NCBI RefSeq assembly: GCF_016918565.1
Contig: NZ_JAFFQD010000001.1
Coordinates: 62,001 to 126,000, forward strand
Source of the DNA: Desulfogranum marinum
GTDB lineage: Bacteria > Desulfobacterota > Desulfobulbia > Desulfobulbales > Desulfobulbaceae
DNA length: 64,000 nucleotides
Direction of reading: 5' to 3'
In this document: positions 26,309 through 37,263 of the stretch, one piece after another
Layout: the number at the start of each line of letters is the position of its first letter
How positions within the stretch are numbered: position 1 is the stretch's first letter
Program-made: the position numbers and the translations under genes
Notes under the pieces: generated by a model
Told to the model about the DNA's origin: nothing
Seen by the model: only the letters and a program-made list of their open reading frames with translations
Database searches by the model: none

Positions 26309-27238
26309 TTACTCAGTACCATCTCCCCCAAGCTTTGAAAGCTGTGCTTTGGGATGGGCCTTATCGTACACAAGGGTAAGATGGTCTATGTTGACATGGG
26401 TATATTTCTGAGTGGTCGACAGACTGACATGGCCAAGTAATTCCTGAACCATGCGTAAATCCGCCCCCATTTCCAGTAAATGAGTTGCAAAAGAATGCCG
26501 AAGCCCGTGCGGAGTAACCGGTACTTCGATACTTGCTCGCTCGCCATACATACGTATTGCTCGTTCGATACTTCTAACACTTAGACGGGTTCCACGACTG
26601 TTGAGAAACATTGCTGCTCGTTCCGCCTCATAGCCGCGACTCACCCTTGCAACGATGAGGGCCTGACGCTCAGCCTGATAATACCCTAGAGCCTCGGCTG
26701 CGGTCCTCCCGTAAGGGACTACTCGCTCTTTTTGACCTTTTCCCTTGACCCGGACCACCTCTGCTGCACGTTCATAATCGGCCACATTGGTTGCAACCAG
26801 TTCAGATACTCGCATCCCAGTCGCATACAACATCTCCATAATGGCTTTGTCCCGGAGGTGAAAAGTATCTTTAGGTTTAGGTGCTTCAAGCAAGGCAAAC
26901 ACCTCATCCACGGTAAGGAAATGAGGAATGTGCTTTCCCGTTTTAGGATTTGCAATCCCCGCAAGTGGATCAGCATTTAACACGCCTTCTCTTGACAGAT
27001 AACGAAAAAATGTACGCAGCGCTGACAACTTTCTCGCAATCGTAGCACCACTGTTGACTCTGTATAAAGAAGCGGTGAATCTTTTCACAACCGCACTGTC
27101 CATGGCATCGACGTGAGCTGGTGCTTCACAAAAACGATAAAATTCTTCTACATCTCGCCTGTAACCATCGATAGTATGCGGGGAATACCCCTTTTCTAGG
27201 CATAGCCAGGAAACAAATTGATCAATATAGTGTATCAT
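26309..27238 (-). CDS. xerC: Tyrosine recombinase XerC
   Basis: Site-specific recombinase that, with XerD, resolves chromosome dimers at dif. The N-terminal SAM-like core-binding domain is followed by a catalytic domain with Arg143 (GMRVSE), Lys167 (KGKGQKE), His244-x2-Arg247 (PHGLRHS), His270 (LLGH) and Tyr279 (TTQKYTHV). The start is ATG 27238; a TTG lies two codons upstream, and neither has a good ribosome site. Linkage to hslVU favours XerC over XerD. It is not part of an integrated element. Confidence 0.88.
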   Translation of the reverse strand: MIHYIDQFVSWLCLEKGYSPHTIDGYRRDVEEFYRFCEAPAHVDAMDSAVVKRFTASLYRVNSGATIARKLSALRTFFRYLSREGVLNADPLAGIANPKTGKHIPHFLTVDEVFALLEAPKPKDTFHLRDKAIMEMLYATGMRVSELVATNVADYERAAEVVRVKGKGQKERVVPYGRTAAEALGYYQAERQALIVARVSRGYEAERAAMFLNSRGTRLSVRSIERAIRMYGERASIEVPVTPHGLRHSFATHLLEMGADLRMVQELLGHVSLSTTQKYTHVNIDHLTLVYDKAHPKAQLSKLGGDGTE

Positions 27239-27360
27239 TGCCAAACAGGTATTGAAAGGAAGGGATATTATGTTTAAGCTATAAGATTAACCCTGTACGC
27301 TTTGCAAGGCAAGCACCAAACCGACAGCCTTTTCGACAGAGAAAAGCATGGAGCCGAGTT

Positions 27361-27594
27361 ATGGCCAAAAAAACATTCGAGAGTGCACTCACCAAATTAG
27401 AAAAAATCACCGTGGAACTGGAAGCCGGCGAATTACCCTTGGAAACGAGCTTAAAAAAATTTGACGAAGGCATGCAGCTGGTCAACTTCTGCAACACTAC
27501 CCTTGAAGAAGCCAAGAGCAGGGTAGAGATACTCATGAAAAAAAACAATACCTATGAAAATGTCCCCTTTGAGGAGAACTCAATTGGAGATTAA
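27361..27594 (+). CDS. xseB: Exodeoxyribonuclease VII small subunit XseB
   Basis: Small subunit of exonuclease VII, which degrades single-stranded DNA. The 77-residue protein is all helical, with the typical [23 protein letters not shown] start. GGAG precedes ATG 27361. The large subunit gene xseA is not next to it. The 3' end overlaps ispA by 11 bases, the common xseB-ispA-dxs arrangement. Confidence 0.93.
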   Translation: MAKKTFESALTKLEKITVELEAGELPLETSLKKFDEGMQLVNFCNTTLEEAKSRVEILMKKNNTYENVPFEENSIGD

Positions 27595-28477
27595 GGCATA
27601 CCTGAACAAACAACGCAGCATTGTTGAAGCGTACCTTGAAGAAGCAATAGCCAAACCTGTTGGCGACTTTGCCGGCCACATTGAGACAATGCGCTATAGC
27701 CTTTTTGTCGGCGGGAAACGTGTTCGTCCCATTCTCTGCCTTGCGGGGGCGGAAGCAGTCAGTTGCGGCAAGTGCGATATACAAGAAATACTCCCCATCG
27801 CCGGTGCCATGGAATGTATTCACACGTATTCCCTCATCCATGACGACCTGCCGGCAATGGACGATGATGATCTTCGCCGAGGAAAACCGACCAATCATAC
27901 CATCTATGGCGAGGCAGCCGCTATACTTGCAGGTGACGGACTTCTGACCTATGCATTTGAACTACTCAGCAACGGGAGTTCACAACGTGACCCGGCTGTT
28001 ACATTGCAAGTCATACACCTAATCGCCCAGGCAGCCGGAACGTTCGGCATGGTCGGCGGCCAATCACTTGATATGATTTATGAGGGAAAACAAGTTGCCT
28101 ATGAGACCCTAAAAACGATCCATAAAAGCAAAACAGGGGCACTGATTACCGCCTCTGTCGTAGGCGGTGGTCTAGCCGCAGGTGCTGCAAAAGAACACCA
28201 ACAGGCGTTGACAAGCTATGGCAACAACATTGGCCTTGCTTTTCAAATAATTGACGACCTGCTGGATGTAGTATCAACTACGGAGGAACTGGGTAAGCCG
28301 GTAGGTAGCGACGAGGAAGCCGACAAGGTCACCTACCCTTCCCTCTTCGGGATCGACCAGTCAAAAAAAATGGCCGAACAAGCAGTTGCCGATGCTCTGG
28401 AATCCCTTGCCATTTTTGATCACCATGCTGACCCGCTCAGGGGCATAGCATCCTATATCATTGAACGGAAGTATTAA
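27584..28477 (+). CDS. ispA: Geranylgeranyl/farnesyl diphosphate synthase IspA
   Basis: Head-to-tail prenyl transferase making C15 or C20 diphosphate for quinone and undecaprenyl synthesis. First Asp-rich motif is [15 protein letters not shown]; second is [13 protein letters not shown] 27584 ([12 protein letters not shown]) is preferred because GAGGAG lies seven bases upstream and the family starts this way; an ATG at 27554 would need a longer overlap with xseB and lacks a ribosome site. The product is 297 residues. Confidence 0.95.
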   Translation: MEIKAYLNKQRSIVEAYLEEAIAKPVGDFAGHIETMRYSLFVGGKRVRPILCLAGAEAVSCGKCDIQEILPIAGAMECIHTYSLIHDDLPAMDDDDLRRGKPTNHTIYGEAAAILAGDGLLTYAFELLSNGSSQRDPAVTLQVIHLIAQAAGTFGMVGGQSLDMIYEGKQVAYETLKTIHKSKTGALITASVVGGGLAAGAAKEHQQALTSYGNNIGLAFQIIDDLLDVVSTTEELGKPVGSDEEADKVTYPSLFGIDQSKKMAEQAVADALESLAIFDHHADPLRGIASYIIERKY

Positions 28478-28478
28478 C

Positions 28479-30386
28479 ATGCTCATCATGAACAACCCGG
28501 TGGATCAGCACCACAAAGTCTTAGATTATGTAAATTCACCCAAAGATCTGCGCAGCCTCACCCCTGATGAATTGCCGGCCCTAGCGCACGAACTCAGAGA
28601 GACTATTATATCAACGGTTGCAGAGACTGGCGGTCACCTCGCGCCCAGCCTCGGTGTCGTAGAACTCACCATGGCACTGCATTACGTCTTTAACACGCCT
28701 GAAGATAAACTCATCTGGGATGTCGGCCACCAGGCATATGCGCATAAGCTGTTAACCGGTAGAAAAGACGTATTCCATACCCTTCGCCAATATAAAGGGC
28801 TTAGCGGTTTTCCCAAACGCTCGGAAAGCATTTACGACCCTGTTGAAACCGGGCACAGCTCCACTTCTATCTCCTATAGTTTAGGTATGGCAGTAGGCAA
28901 GGAATTGCGACAGGATAACAACAGGGTCATCGCTATTATCGGTGACGGTTCCATGACTGCAGGTATGGCCTTTGAGGCGCTTAATCATGCAGGCGACCTT
29001 GATAAAAACCTGATCGTGATCCTCAACGATAACGAGATGTCCATCTCGCCAAACGTAGGTGCTTTTTCCAGCTTTCTCAGCAGAAAGATGACAGGAAAAA
29101 CTATTCGCAGGGTTCGCGATCACATCGAAGAACGACTAATGGCCTTGTCTTCTGTGGGGGAAAACATTCTCTCCATCCTCCGCAAGAGCGAAGAAAGTCT
29201 GAAGGCGTTCCTGACTCCGGGAATCCTCTTCGAAGCACTGAAATTTAAATATGTCGGCCCCATACCAGGTCATGACCTTGATAACCTGATAGCAACGCTT
29301 GCCAATGTCCGAGACAACAGCCACGGTCCGGTTCTCATTCATGTCGTAACGACCAAAGGCAAGGGCTACAAACCGGCTGAAGAGAACCCAGGTGCGTATC
29401 ATGGAGTCGGCCCTTTTGATATCATTTCAGGCAAACCGAAAAAATCAGGAAGTTCCACTCCCTCCTACACCAAGGTTTTCGGGAACACTCTTTGTAAACT
29501 TGGCCGTAGCAATAACAAAATAGCTGCAATCACGGCAGCCATGCCCGGTGGTACAGGACTCCAACCATTTTGCGCAGAATTTCCTGAACGTTTTTTCGAC
29601 GTTGGAATCGCCGAACAACACGCCATTACCTTTGCAGCAGGTTTGGCACTTGAAGGCATGCGTCCTTTTTTTGCGGTCTATTCCACCTTTATGCAGCGCT
29701 CTCTGGACCAGTTGGTACATGATGTATGCCTGCCCAACCTTCCGGTAACCATTGCCTTGGATCGAAGCGGAGTCGTTGGTGCGGACGGCCCCACCCATCA
29801 CGGAATCTTTGATCTATCCTTTCTTTCCTTTGTGCCCAATTTAACCATGATGGCACCCAAAGATGAAAATGAATTACAACACATGATGTATACAGCCTCG
29901 CTCCACGATGGGCCGGTTGTAATTCGATATCCACGTGGCAATGGAGAGGGGATCCCCTTTGATCTTAATTTCACGGCACTGCCTCATGGAAAGGGGGAGT
30001 TGCTTACATCCGGCCAAGACGTTCTCCTCCTCCCGGTGGGCAATCGGGTCTACCCGGCCTTAGAAGCTGCAAAAGAACTTGCGGCACTTGGTATTTCCGC
30101 GGCAGTGATTAACCCTAGATTCGTCAAACCCCTTGACCGAGAGCTCATAAGTAAATGGGCGGTAACAACCCGGTATGTAATCACAGTGGAGGATAATTGT
30201 ACCCAAGGGGGCTTTGGCAGCATGGTGCTGCAAATGCTCAACGAGCAAGGCCTTCATATACCTTTGCAAATGCTTGGTTACCCAAGTACCTTTGTCGAAC
30301 ATGGACCACAGAAAATCTTATGGGAAAATGCAGGAATAGACAGCAAGGGCATTATTGCTGCAACGCGCAAACTGCTTAACAGATAA
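28479..30386 (+). CDS. dxs: 1-Deoxy-D-xylulose-5-phosphate synthase Dxs
   Basis: Thiamine-diphosphate enzyme that condenses pyruvate and glyceraldehyde 3-phosphate, first step of the MEP isoprenoid pathway. Motifs include the ThDP site GDGSMTAGMAFEALN, DVGHQAYAHKL, and the C-terminal half with DRSGVVGADGPTHHG and RYPRGNG. ATG 28479 starts one base after the ispA stop, with GGAAG upstream; the product is 635 residues. ispE of the same pathway lies at 47244. Confidence 0.97.
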   Translation: MLIMNNPVDQHHKVLDYVNSPKDLRSLTPDELPALAHELRETIISTVAETGGHLAPSLGVVELTMALHYVFNTPEDKLIWDVGHQAYAHKLLTGRKDVFHTLRQYKGLSGFPKRSESIYDPVETGHSSTSISYSLGMAVGKELRQDNNRVIAIIGDGSMTAGMAFEALNHAGDLDKNLIVILNDNEMSISPNVGAFSSFLSRKMTGKTIRRVRDHIEERLMALSSVGENILSILRKSEESLKAFLTPGILFEALKFKYVGPIPGHDLDNLIATLANVRDNSHGPVLIHVVTTKGKGYKPAEENPGAYHGVGPFDIISGKPKKSGSSTPSYTKVFGNTLCKLGRSNNKIAAITAAMPGGTGLQPFCAEFPERFFDVGIAEQHAITFAAGLALEGMRPFFAVYSTFMQRSLDQLVHDVCLPNLPVTIALDRSGVVGADGPTHHGIFDLSFLSFVPNLTMMAPKDENELQHMMYTASLHDGPVVIRYPRGNGEGIPFDLNFTALPHGKGELLTSGQDVLLLPVGNRVYPALEAAKELAALGISAAVINPRFVKPLDRELISKWAVTTRYVITVEDNCTQGGFGSMVLQMLNEQGLHIPLQMLGYPSTFVEHGPQKILWENAGIDSKGIIAATRKLLNR

Positions 30387-30432
30387 CAATATATTTGTAA
30401 AAAAACAGGTCAACGATCCTGACCAGTCGAAG

Positions 30433-30480
30433 AAAAGCCCTACAGGGGGATAGAGGTAAATCCCCCTTTCCCCCTTGTAG
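30433..30480. terminator. Hairpin between convergent dxs and epimerase genes
   Basis: CTACA/TGTAG and GGGGGAT/ATCCCCC arms (30440-30480) form a long stem. On the minus strand it is followed by GGGCTTTTCTTC, so it best fits termination of the epimerase gene, and may also stop dxs. Confidence 0.5.
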
Positions 30481-30540
30481 TCAGTTCGATATTCTTTCAA
30501 TAATTACGCAACAACAGCCCCAAACAAATAGAGTCATTGC

Positions 30541-31551
30541 TTAAATGCGGTAATATTCTCTATACCATTGCACAAAGCGTTCAATCCCATCTTCAATACT
30601 GGTGGAGGGTTTAAAGTCAATTTCCCTCACCAGGTCATCAACATTAGCGTAGGTGGCAGGAACGTCCCCATTCTGCATCGGTAGAAAATTTTTCTCAGCT
30701 TTTCGACCAATACACCGCTCAAGCACCTCTATATAACGCATTAACTTTTCTTTGTTATTATTGCCGATGTTAAAAACTCTCCATGGGCAATAGCTGGTTG
30801 CAGGATCCGGCGCATCGCCCCGCCACTCTTTATTGGGCTGAGGCACATGATCGATAACCCGCAAAACGCCTTCAACAATATCGTCAATATAGGTAAAATC
30901 CCTTTCCATCTCCCCATTGTTAAAGACATCAATGGGTCTACCTTCCAAAATAGCCTTGGTAAAAAGAAACAGCGCCATATCAGGCCGTCCCCAAGGGCCA
31001 TAAACCGTAAAAAAGCGGAGGCCGGTTGTTGCCAGGTTAAAGAGGTGGCTATAGGAATGAGCCATCAGCTCATTGGCTTTTTTTGATGCCGCATACAAGG
31101 AAACCGGATGATCCACATTGTCATGCACGGAAAAAGGCATCTTGGTATTGGCACCATAGACCGAACTTGAAGAGGCATATACCAAATGCTTGACACCACT
31201 TTGGCGACACCCTTCCAAAACATTAACAAAACCGACCAGGTTGGTATCCACATACGAATGAGGATTAATAAGCGAATAGCGTACTCCTGCCTGAGCGGCT
31301 AAATTTACAACCGCATCAAAGCTCGATTCTGCAAACAATTTTTCCATTTCCTGACGATCAGCCATGTTAAACTCAGCATGCGAAAACGTCTTGAAAGGTT
31401 GTAACTGTGCCAATCGATCCCGCTTCAATTGCGGGTCGTAGTAATCATTTATATTATCAAGGCCAACAACAGTCCTGCCCTGTTCCAACAGACGTTTTGC
31501 CAGTCCATGGCCGATAAATCCAGCAGCACCGGTTATAAGAATTGTTTCCAT
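30541..31551 (-). CDS. UDP-glucuronate 4-epimerase-like NAD-dependent epimerase
   Basis: Short-chain dehydrogenase-type sugar nucleotide epimerase, closest in style to CapI/LspL enzymes that interconvert UDP-glucuronate and UDP-galacturonate. The Rossmann motif [12 protein letters not shown] (7-18), [12 protein letters not shown], and the catalytic [11 protein letters not shown] with the Tyr-x3-Lys pair are visible. Length of 336 residues fits. It stands alone, without other polysaccharide genes in the window. Confidence 0.87.
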   Translation of the reverse strand: METILITGAAGFIGHGLAKRLLEQGRTVVGLDNINDYYDPQLKRDRLAQLQPFKTFSHAEFNMADRQEMEKLFAESSFDAVVNLAAQAGVRYSLINPHSYVDTNLVGFVNVLEGCRQSGVKHLVYASSSSVYGANTKMPFSVHDNVDHPVSLYAASKKANELMAHSYSHLFNLATTGLRFFTVYGPWGRPDMALFLFTKAILEGRPIDVFNNGEMERDFTYIDDIVEGVLRVIDHVPQPNKEWRGDAPDPATSYCPWRVFNIGNNNKEKLMRYIEVLERCIGRKAEKNFLPMQNGDVPATYANVDDLVREIDFKPSTSIEDGIERFVQWYREYYRI

Positions 31552-31661
31552 AGTATATTCTATTCACGACAGCGTTTGAAAAACCTAACCATCTTTTAGA
31601 GTGTAACAGACTTACTAGAAGTCTGTTGTTCAAAAAAATCCTATTTAACCCAAGAGGCAGG

Positions 31662-32942
31662 TTAATCGTCAAAATCACCTTCCGGTCCTTTATCGGTGTC
31701 AAGGGCTGCAGCTCGTCTGCGGATCTCAGGCTCACTCCATTCTTCCACAGGCTCAATACGTCCGGTTTTAGGACCGAGATCATAGCTTCCGGCATCAAGT
31801 AAAGCTTCCACGCCATATCTGGCAGTATCAGCAGCGTTGAAGACTTCAACCAACAAGGTGTAGACAAAATCTTCAACCCTTCTTGCCATCCTCTCGCGAA
31901 TGGCTCTTGGCTGGCCCATAATTTTATTTTCAAAAGGCAGATTGAGCTTTTTGTAATCTCCTTTTTTCCAGCCCTGAGTTTCCGCGTACTGTTGGATATC
32001 CTGCCACAATTCTTCGCCAACCCCTTCACCGGGTACTTTGATAAACTCACCTTCAGCATCAAGGGCTGCATTGCCGTAATCATTGACGGCAAGTCCCCAG
32101 GAAATCATCTGCAAGGCCGTTGCCACATTGGCCTTTGTTGACTGTGTCTTGCTAGCAATCTCTCGCAGTCGATCGGAATTGTTTCCCGAGGTCCCGTGCT
32201 GGGCTCCGGAAACAGCATATTTAGCCAAGGCATCATGAATCTCTGCTGTCAACTCAACCTGGATCCCCTGGGCGGAGGCCTCTATCCCATGGGTTGTCCC
32301 GTTATTTAAAGCAATCCAATCGGGAAAAATATTATGTGCATTAAGCCCCCGGATCAGGAACAACGCCTCTTCAGAAGATGAAAGCCCTTGAGTCCCTTTT
32401 ATCTCGCCGACTTCGGTCTCAAACCCAGCCCATGAAGGCACATATTTAGCCAACTCTATACTTGCCAGCAAATTATCATCATCGGGCATGTGTGAAGCAT
32501 CAATGGCAATTGAAGTAATTCCTGCATCAAAGAGTGAAGGAATTTCAACACTTGCAGGGGCAATATCAGCTGTGTTTTTAATGCCGTAATGATCTGCATG
32601 AATAGCAACGGGAACAGTAATTCCCATTTCATTGCACAATGCGTCAACTTGACGGGCAATATTCCAGTAATTGACCGCACAATATGCATTTGCACCGCCT
32701 TCAGAACGGGCGATCTCGATGATAATAGCTGAACGTGCCCTTTGAGCAGCTTTGAGAGCACCACGGATCACTACATTACTCCTACCGTTGGCTGCTATGG
32801 TCATAGCACCGCCCTTGGCCATCATTGCACGATCAATAACCTTGCCACTCACAATCAGTGCCCGCGAATGCGGAAAAAGCGTTGTAATATTAGGTGGTCG
32901 CCCAATCTCAAGAGCCTTCTCAAAATCAGCAATATATGCCAT
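31662..32942 (-). CDS. fba: Class II fructose-bisphosphate aldolase
   Basis: Zinc aldolase interconverting fructose 1,6-bisphosphate and two triose phosphates. Metal-site residues lie in IHADHYG, ETEVGEIKG, NNGTTHG and SGAQHGTSGN. ATG 32942 is chosen because GAGGAGG lies just upstream; the product is 426 residues, longer than E. coli FbaA (about 359), with an acidic C-terminal extension of about 60 residues. The substrate could also be another ketose bisphosphate. It sits between the epimerase and tatC genes on the same strand. Confidence 0.85.
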   Translation of the reverse strand: MAYIADFEKALEIGRPPNITTLFPHSRALIVSGKVIDRAMMAKGGAMTIAANGRSNVVIRGALKAAQRARSAIIIEIARSEGGANAYCAVNYWNIARQVDALCNEMGITVPVAIHADHYGIKNTADIAPASVEIPSLFDAGITSIAIDASHMPDDDNLLASIELAKYVPSWAGFETEVGEIKGTQGLSSSEEALFLIRGLNAHNIFPDWIALNNGTTHGIEASAQGIQVELTAEIHDALAKYAVSGAQHGTSGNNSDRLREIASKTQSTKANVATALQMISWGLAVNDYGNAALDAEGEFIKVPGEGVGEELWQDIQQYAETQGWKKGDYKKLNLPFENKIMGQPRAIRERMARRVEDFVYTLLVEVFNAADTARYGVEALLDAGSYDLGPKTGRIEPVEEWSEPEIRRRAAALDTDKGPEGDFDD

Positions 32943-33104
32943 TGTAAACCTCCTCAAGGTTCTTTTTATCACTTAAGATGCTATAATTTACAACAATTCT
33001 ACACTATCAGACGATAACATCTCGGCACCAGGATTATCAAACATATCGATTATTCCCTCAAGCCTCCTTTGCTGCCCATCCTCATACCCTGAAAATCCAC
33101 TTAT

Positions 33105-33868
33105 TCAAGAATCCTTCTTTTCCGGAAACCCTATAAATGTGGACTTAACCAGCAAAGATACAGCGATGATACTCACCTCATACAATACTATCAGTGGACC
33201 AGCCATAAGCAGCTGATTGACGATATCCGGCGTGGGCGTTAATATCGCAGCAACAATAAAAGCGATCAGTAGTGCATACTTTCGATTTTTCTGTAAAAAT
33301 TGTTTATTGACCACACCTATTTTTGCTAAAAAGACCATAAACACAGGCAACTCAAAAACAACCCCAAAAGCCAAAAGCAACCGCAAGGCAAGAGAGAAGT
33401 ATTCGCTCACAGCCGGCATAGGTTCCAAAAAAGAGCTTGAGTATCCGATCAAAAAGGAAAAAGCCGGAGGAAAAACAACAAAGTATCCAAATGCTGCTCC
33501 ACCTAAAAAACACAAAGAAGAAATAAACGTGAAAGGAAGCAACACCTTTTTTTCATGGTGATACAACCCTGGTGCAATAAAGCGCCACAACTGGTGAAAA
33601 AGGACAGGGCTTGCTATTAACAGTCCGCACACCAGGGCTAGTTTTAGATAAAAAAAAACCCTTCCTGATAAGAGATAAATATCAAACTCTGCTTGTCTGG
33701 CAGCACCCGGACCAGTGGACGAAAAAACCAATCGGCTATGGGTCGTATGCACGTATAGGCTATGGCAAAGCCGGCACCAATGGCAGCCATTGAAATAATC
33801 AGGCAAGAGCGAAGCTCTGTCAAATGTTCCGTTAATGTTTGTTTGTCAAAATTCTCTTGATTACCCAC
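33105..33868 (-). pseudogene. tatC: Sec-independent translocase TatC, split by a frameshift in a T9 run
   Basis: Inner-membrane receptor for twin-arginine substrates. The N-terminal part (GTG 33868; LTEHLTELRSCLI) and first helix are in one frame and run to a stop at 33644 after SYQEGFFFI. The remaining five helices continue in another frame (YLKLALVCGLLIASPVLF, WRFIAPGLYHHEKK) to the stop at 33105. The switch falls in nine T (plus-strand A, 33650-33658); one more T would restore YQEGFFFYLKLAL, which fits TatC. It could be a sequencing error, a real mutation, or slippage that restores some full-length protein. tatA/tatB are not adjacent. The Tat substrate at 9872 implies the cell needs TatC. 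Confidence 0.85.
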
Positions 33869-34086
33869 AACCTGTACCCGTAATTATATTAATAAACTGT
33901 GGAAATCTACCGCATCTCGGCTGTAATGTAAACCGGATAAAAGCACCTAATCGCCGCTGCGGTGCCCTGCACCCTCCTCCTGACTCATCGCTGATATCCG
34001 GATAACAATTGACTCCTGCAGCTGTTACGGCTAAACTGCCGGTATATTACAATCAGCTGAAATAGTGGATATTTTATAGGTATTTT

Positions 34087-35463
34087 ATGGCATCCCTGCT
34101 CGTTGTTGACGATGAACTGAGCATGCGCGAATTTCTCAAAATTCTGCTTGAAAAAGAAGGATACAAGGTTTTCACTGCTCCGAACGGAAAGACGGCAATA
34201 GATAGCATACGCAAACATCCTGTTGACCTGGTTATTTCAGATATTCGCATGCCTGGCATGAGTGGTCTGGACCTGCTTGCTGCAGTCAAAGAGATCGACA
34301 GCGATATCGGGGTGATAATGATCACCGCCTTTGCCAGTCCTGACGATGCCGTCACTGCCATGAAAAACGGAGCATTTGATTACATCACCAAACCCTTCAA
34401 TGTGGATGAAATAAAAAATGTCATCCGTTCCGGCCTGTCCAAAAAAAGTACCGTCAGTGACCAGGAACAAGATAACAGTTTTCCTGAAATCATTGGTCAA
34501 AGTCAGGAAATGGTGAAAATTTTTGATCTCATCAAAAAAATTGCTCCAACGCCGGCCAATGTTTTAATTTACGGAGAATCAGGGACAGGAAAAGAACTCG
34601 TTGCCCAAGCCATTCACAATCGTTCCAGGGTTGCCGACCGACCGTTTGTTCCCATTACCTGCAGCGCCATTCCCGAAAGCCTGCTTGAAAGCGAACTATT
34701 TGGACATGTTAAAGGTTCCTTTACAGGTGCCATTGCCGACAAAGCCGGACTCTTCCAATTGGCCGACCAAGGTACTGCCTTTCTCGATGAAATAGGTGAA
34801 CTCACCCCAATTATTCAAACGAAACTGTTGCGAGTACTTCAGGAAAGAGAATTCATGCCTGTTGGCTCCACCAAGACACGCAGTGTTAACGTTAGAATTA
34901 TCGCAGCAACCAATCGAATTTTAGAGGAAGAAATTATTTCCGGAAAATTCAGAGAAGATCTCTATTACAGATTAGCCGTTGTGCCCATTCGGGTGCCGCC
35001 ACTCAGAGAACGCATAGGTGACGTTCCCCTCTTGGTAGATCATTTTTTAAAGAAATACGCTAATATACTAGGCAAGGGTGTACAGACCATCTCCTCGTAT
35101 GGTCTTAAAGTTCTCATGGAGTACGACTTTCCAGGTAATGTTCGGGAACTGGAAAATATCATTGAACGAGGAGTGGCGCTGGAATCATCAAACATTATTC
35201 TTCCTGAAAACCTGATGCTTTCCATACATCGTCGTAATCAGCAGCAACCTTTAGAAAAATTCGAGCAGCCGCTTTTTGTCGCTGCAATGAATGAAAATGA
35301 ACTCTTTGAGCGTGGCATGGAAGATATCTTGTACCAATTAGAAAAGGAAATGATTCTTCATGCACTTGATAAGGCTGGTAACTCAAAGATGCGCGCAGCA
35401 GATCTTCTGAAAATCAGTTTTCGCAGCTTACGTTATAAAACAAAAAAATATGAAATAGACTGA
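34087..35463 (+). CDS. Sigma-54-dependent response regulator, PilR-like
   Basis: NtrC-family activator of sigma-54 promoters, 458 residues. The receiver domain (1-120) has [12 protein letters not shown], the phospho-acceptor Asp in [13 protein letters not shown], and FDYITKPF. The AAA+ domain has Walker A GESGTGKE, a GSFTGA sigma-54 contact loop in place of the commoner GAFTGA, and FLDEIGEL. A Fis-type helix-turn-helix ends the protein ([19 protein letters not shown]). It is followed 81 bases later by a six-helix kinase, so it is PilR-like, though pilus genes are not in the window. Its targets may include the site at 8659. Confidence 0.9.
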   Translation: MASLLVVDDELSMREFLKILLEKEGYKVFTAPNGKTAIDSIRKHPVDLVISDIRMPGMSGLDLLAAVKEIDSDIGVIMITAFASPDDAVTAMKNGAFDYITKPFNVDEIKNVIRSGLSKKSTVSDQEQDNSFPEIIGQSQEMVKIFDLIKKIAPTPANVLIYGESGTGKELVAQAIHNRSRVADRPFVPITCSAIPESLLESELFGHVKGSFTGAIADKAGLFQLADQGTAFLDEIGELTPIIQTKLLRVLQEREFMPVGSTKTRSVNVRIIAATNRILEEEIISGKFREDLYYRLAVVPIRVPPLRERIGDVPLLVDHFLKKYANILGKGVQTISSYGLKVLMEYDFPGNVRELENIIERGVALESSNIILPENLMLSIHRRNQQQPLEKFEQPLFVAAMNENELFERGMEDILYQLEKEMILHALDKAGNSKMRAADLLKISFRSLRYKTKKYEID

Positions 35464-35544
35464 CGTGTTCCCTTACATTAGCGAGCAACAGGTCAGTTTT
35501 TCGCATGCAGTTTTCCTTCTTTCTTTAATCGATACTCATATACA

Positions 35545-37263
35545 GTGAACGCCATCCATAACTGGCTCAACAATTTTATACCTGTTGAGGATAGTGACCA
35601 GCAGCTTAAGCAGCATATTCTTTCATTTATTTTTGTACGAGTATGCCTTTTCACATTACTGGTTACAGTACCATCGATCTTTCATATCCAGGCCCATAAT
35701 CTTATCCTGCCTAACCTGCACATATCTATTGCATTTCTGGTTGTCGTTGTCTTTTTTTCGGTATGCTCGGTACTTATTGTACGCCGCACCGCTCTATCAT
35801 TGAAACGTTTCGGGGTCATTCAGCTCTTGGCCGACATTGGATTCACAGCACTGCTTGTCTACGCGAGCGGTTGCAGCCACTCCATCTTCACGCCGCTTTT
35901 CATTCTCCCTATTATAGTCGGTGGTTTAATCCTCTACAAATTAGGGGGCCTCATTCCGGCTGCAGCGGCAACAATTTCCTACGCTATCGTGCTGGGGGTG
36001 GAATACGTCGGCGCTGTCCCGCGTTATTTCCAAAATACCGCTTATGAACCACCACTTGATCCTTTCACTGTTTTAAATCTCTTTGCTGTTTACGGTATTA
36101 CTTTTTTTGTAATAGCGATCATCAGTGGACAGCTGGCCGGTCGTTTACGACGTACGGAAAAAGAACTTTCCAAAACAGTTCTTGAATTTGATCGCCTTTC
36201 TCTTCTGTATAAACAAATTTTTGACGATATCACCACAGGCATCATTACCACCGATGAAAAAAACATTATAACTTCCTATAATAATGCAGCAGAACGCATC
36301 ACCGGCTGTCCGACAAAACGTGTTATGGGCATTGATCTTCATACCTGTTTTCCAGAAATACAACTTACTGGTGACAAAGAACGTAATGTCTGCCACATGG
36401 AAAGAAGTGACGGAACGGTCATTCGGGTTGGCTATTCTTTTTCCCAATTAGGCGTTCCCGCAGCATCTGAAAACGATGATGGTCATTCCTACTGCAAAGT
36501 GGTAACGCTTCAGGATATCAGCAAAATTGAGCTCATGGAAAAACAGATGCGGGAGGCAGAAAAAATGGCCGCAATAGGGGAACTCAGTGCTTCGATTGCC
36601 CACGATTTCCGCAACCCCCTGGCAGCCATTTCCGGCTCAGCTCAGATCTTAGCAATGGACTACGATGAAGACGACATAGCCAAGACAGGTACCGGCAAGA
36701 CGCTGGTTGGAATCATTCTACGGGAATCAAAAAGGATGGCTACAACCATCACGGATTTTCTTCAGTTTGCAAGACCAGAAGCTGCAGTTCAGAAGTGGTT
36801 TGACCTAGACCGCCTGATAACTGAGGTAACCGAAAAAACTATGCCTCTTTACGAACAGTTTGAGCTGGGAAACGTGGTGAAAGACATAGAAATCCACTTG
36901 AACTGTTGGGGCGATCAGCAACAGATTCAAACCATACTGACGCACCTGATTGATAACACTCGTTCTATTTCGGACGCAGAACAGGCAGTCAAGGTCGCAA
37001 TCCGTGCCTTTGAAACCAACAGAAAAAACATAAATTACACCTGTATAGAAGTTTGTGATACAGGACCAGGCATTCCAACGATGTTACAGAAGAAGGTTTT
37101 CACCCCTTTTTTTTCCACCCGTGAAGACGGTACAGGCTTAGGATTGGCCATTGTCAAGCAGCTTATTGATAACCATAACGGGATCATTGAAATTGACAGT
37201 GACAATGACTATGGATGCATCATACGGCTTTTTCTACCGCACCCAGAGGTGATTACTCACTGA
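35545..37263 (+). CDS. Membrane sensor histidine kinase, PilS-like
   Basis: Probable partner of the response regulator upstream. Six hydrophobic segments fill residues 25-210, as in PilS, then a PAS domain ([15 protein letters not shown]), a HisKA domain with His353 in SIAHDFRNP, and an HATPase domain with GPGIP and [12 protein letters not shown]. It starts at GTG 35545 without a clear ribosome site. The 3' end overlaps the convergent murA gene by 11 bases, so neither gene has its own terminator there. Confidence 0.88.
   Translation: MNAIHNWLNNFIPVEDSDQQLKQHILSFIFVRVCLFTLLVTVPSIFHIQAHNLILPNLHISIAFLVVVVFFSVCSVLIVRRTALSLKRFGVIQLLADIGFTALLVYASGCSHSIFTPLFILPIIVGGLILYKLGGLIPAAAATISYAIVLGVEYVGAVPRYFQNTAYEPPLDPFTVLNLFAVYGITFFVIAIISGQLAGRLRRTEKELSKTVLEFDRLSLLYKQIFDDITTGIITTDEKNIITSYNNAAERITGCPTKRVMGIDLHTCFPEIQLTGDKERNVCHMERSDGTVIRVGYSFSQLGVPAASENDDGHSYCKVVTLQDISKIELMEKQMREAEKMAAIGELSASIAHDFRNPLAAISGSAQILAMDYDEDDIAKTGTGKTLVGIILRESKRMATTITDFLQFARPEAAVQKWFDLDRLITEVTEKTMPLYEQFELGNVVKDIEIHLNCWGDQQQIQTILTHLIDNTRSISDAEQAVKVAIRAFETNRKNINYTCIEVCDTGPGIPTMLQKKVFTPFFSTREDGTGLGLAIVKQLIDNHNGIIEIDSDNDYGCIIRLFLPHPEVITH

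Noticed and set aside
26309-27238. Tyrosine recombinase as sign of a mobile element
   Set aside because: Linkage to hslVU, normal XerC length and absence of attachment sites or cargo make it the housekeeping XerC.
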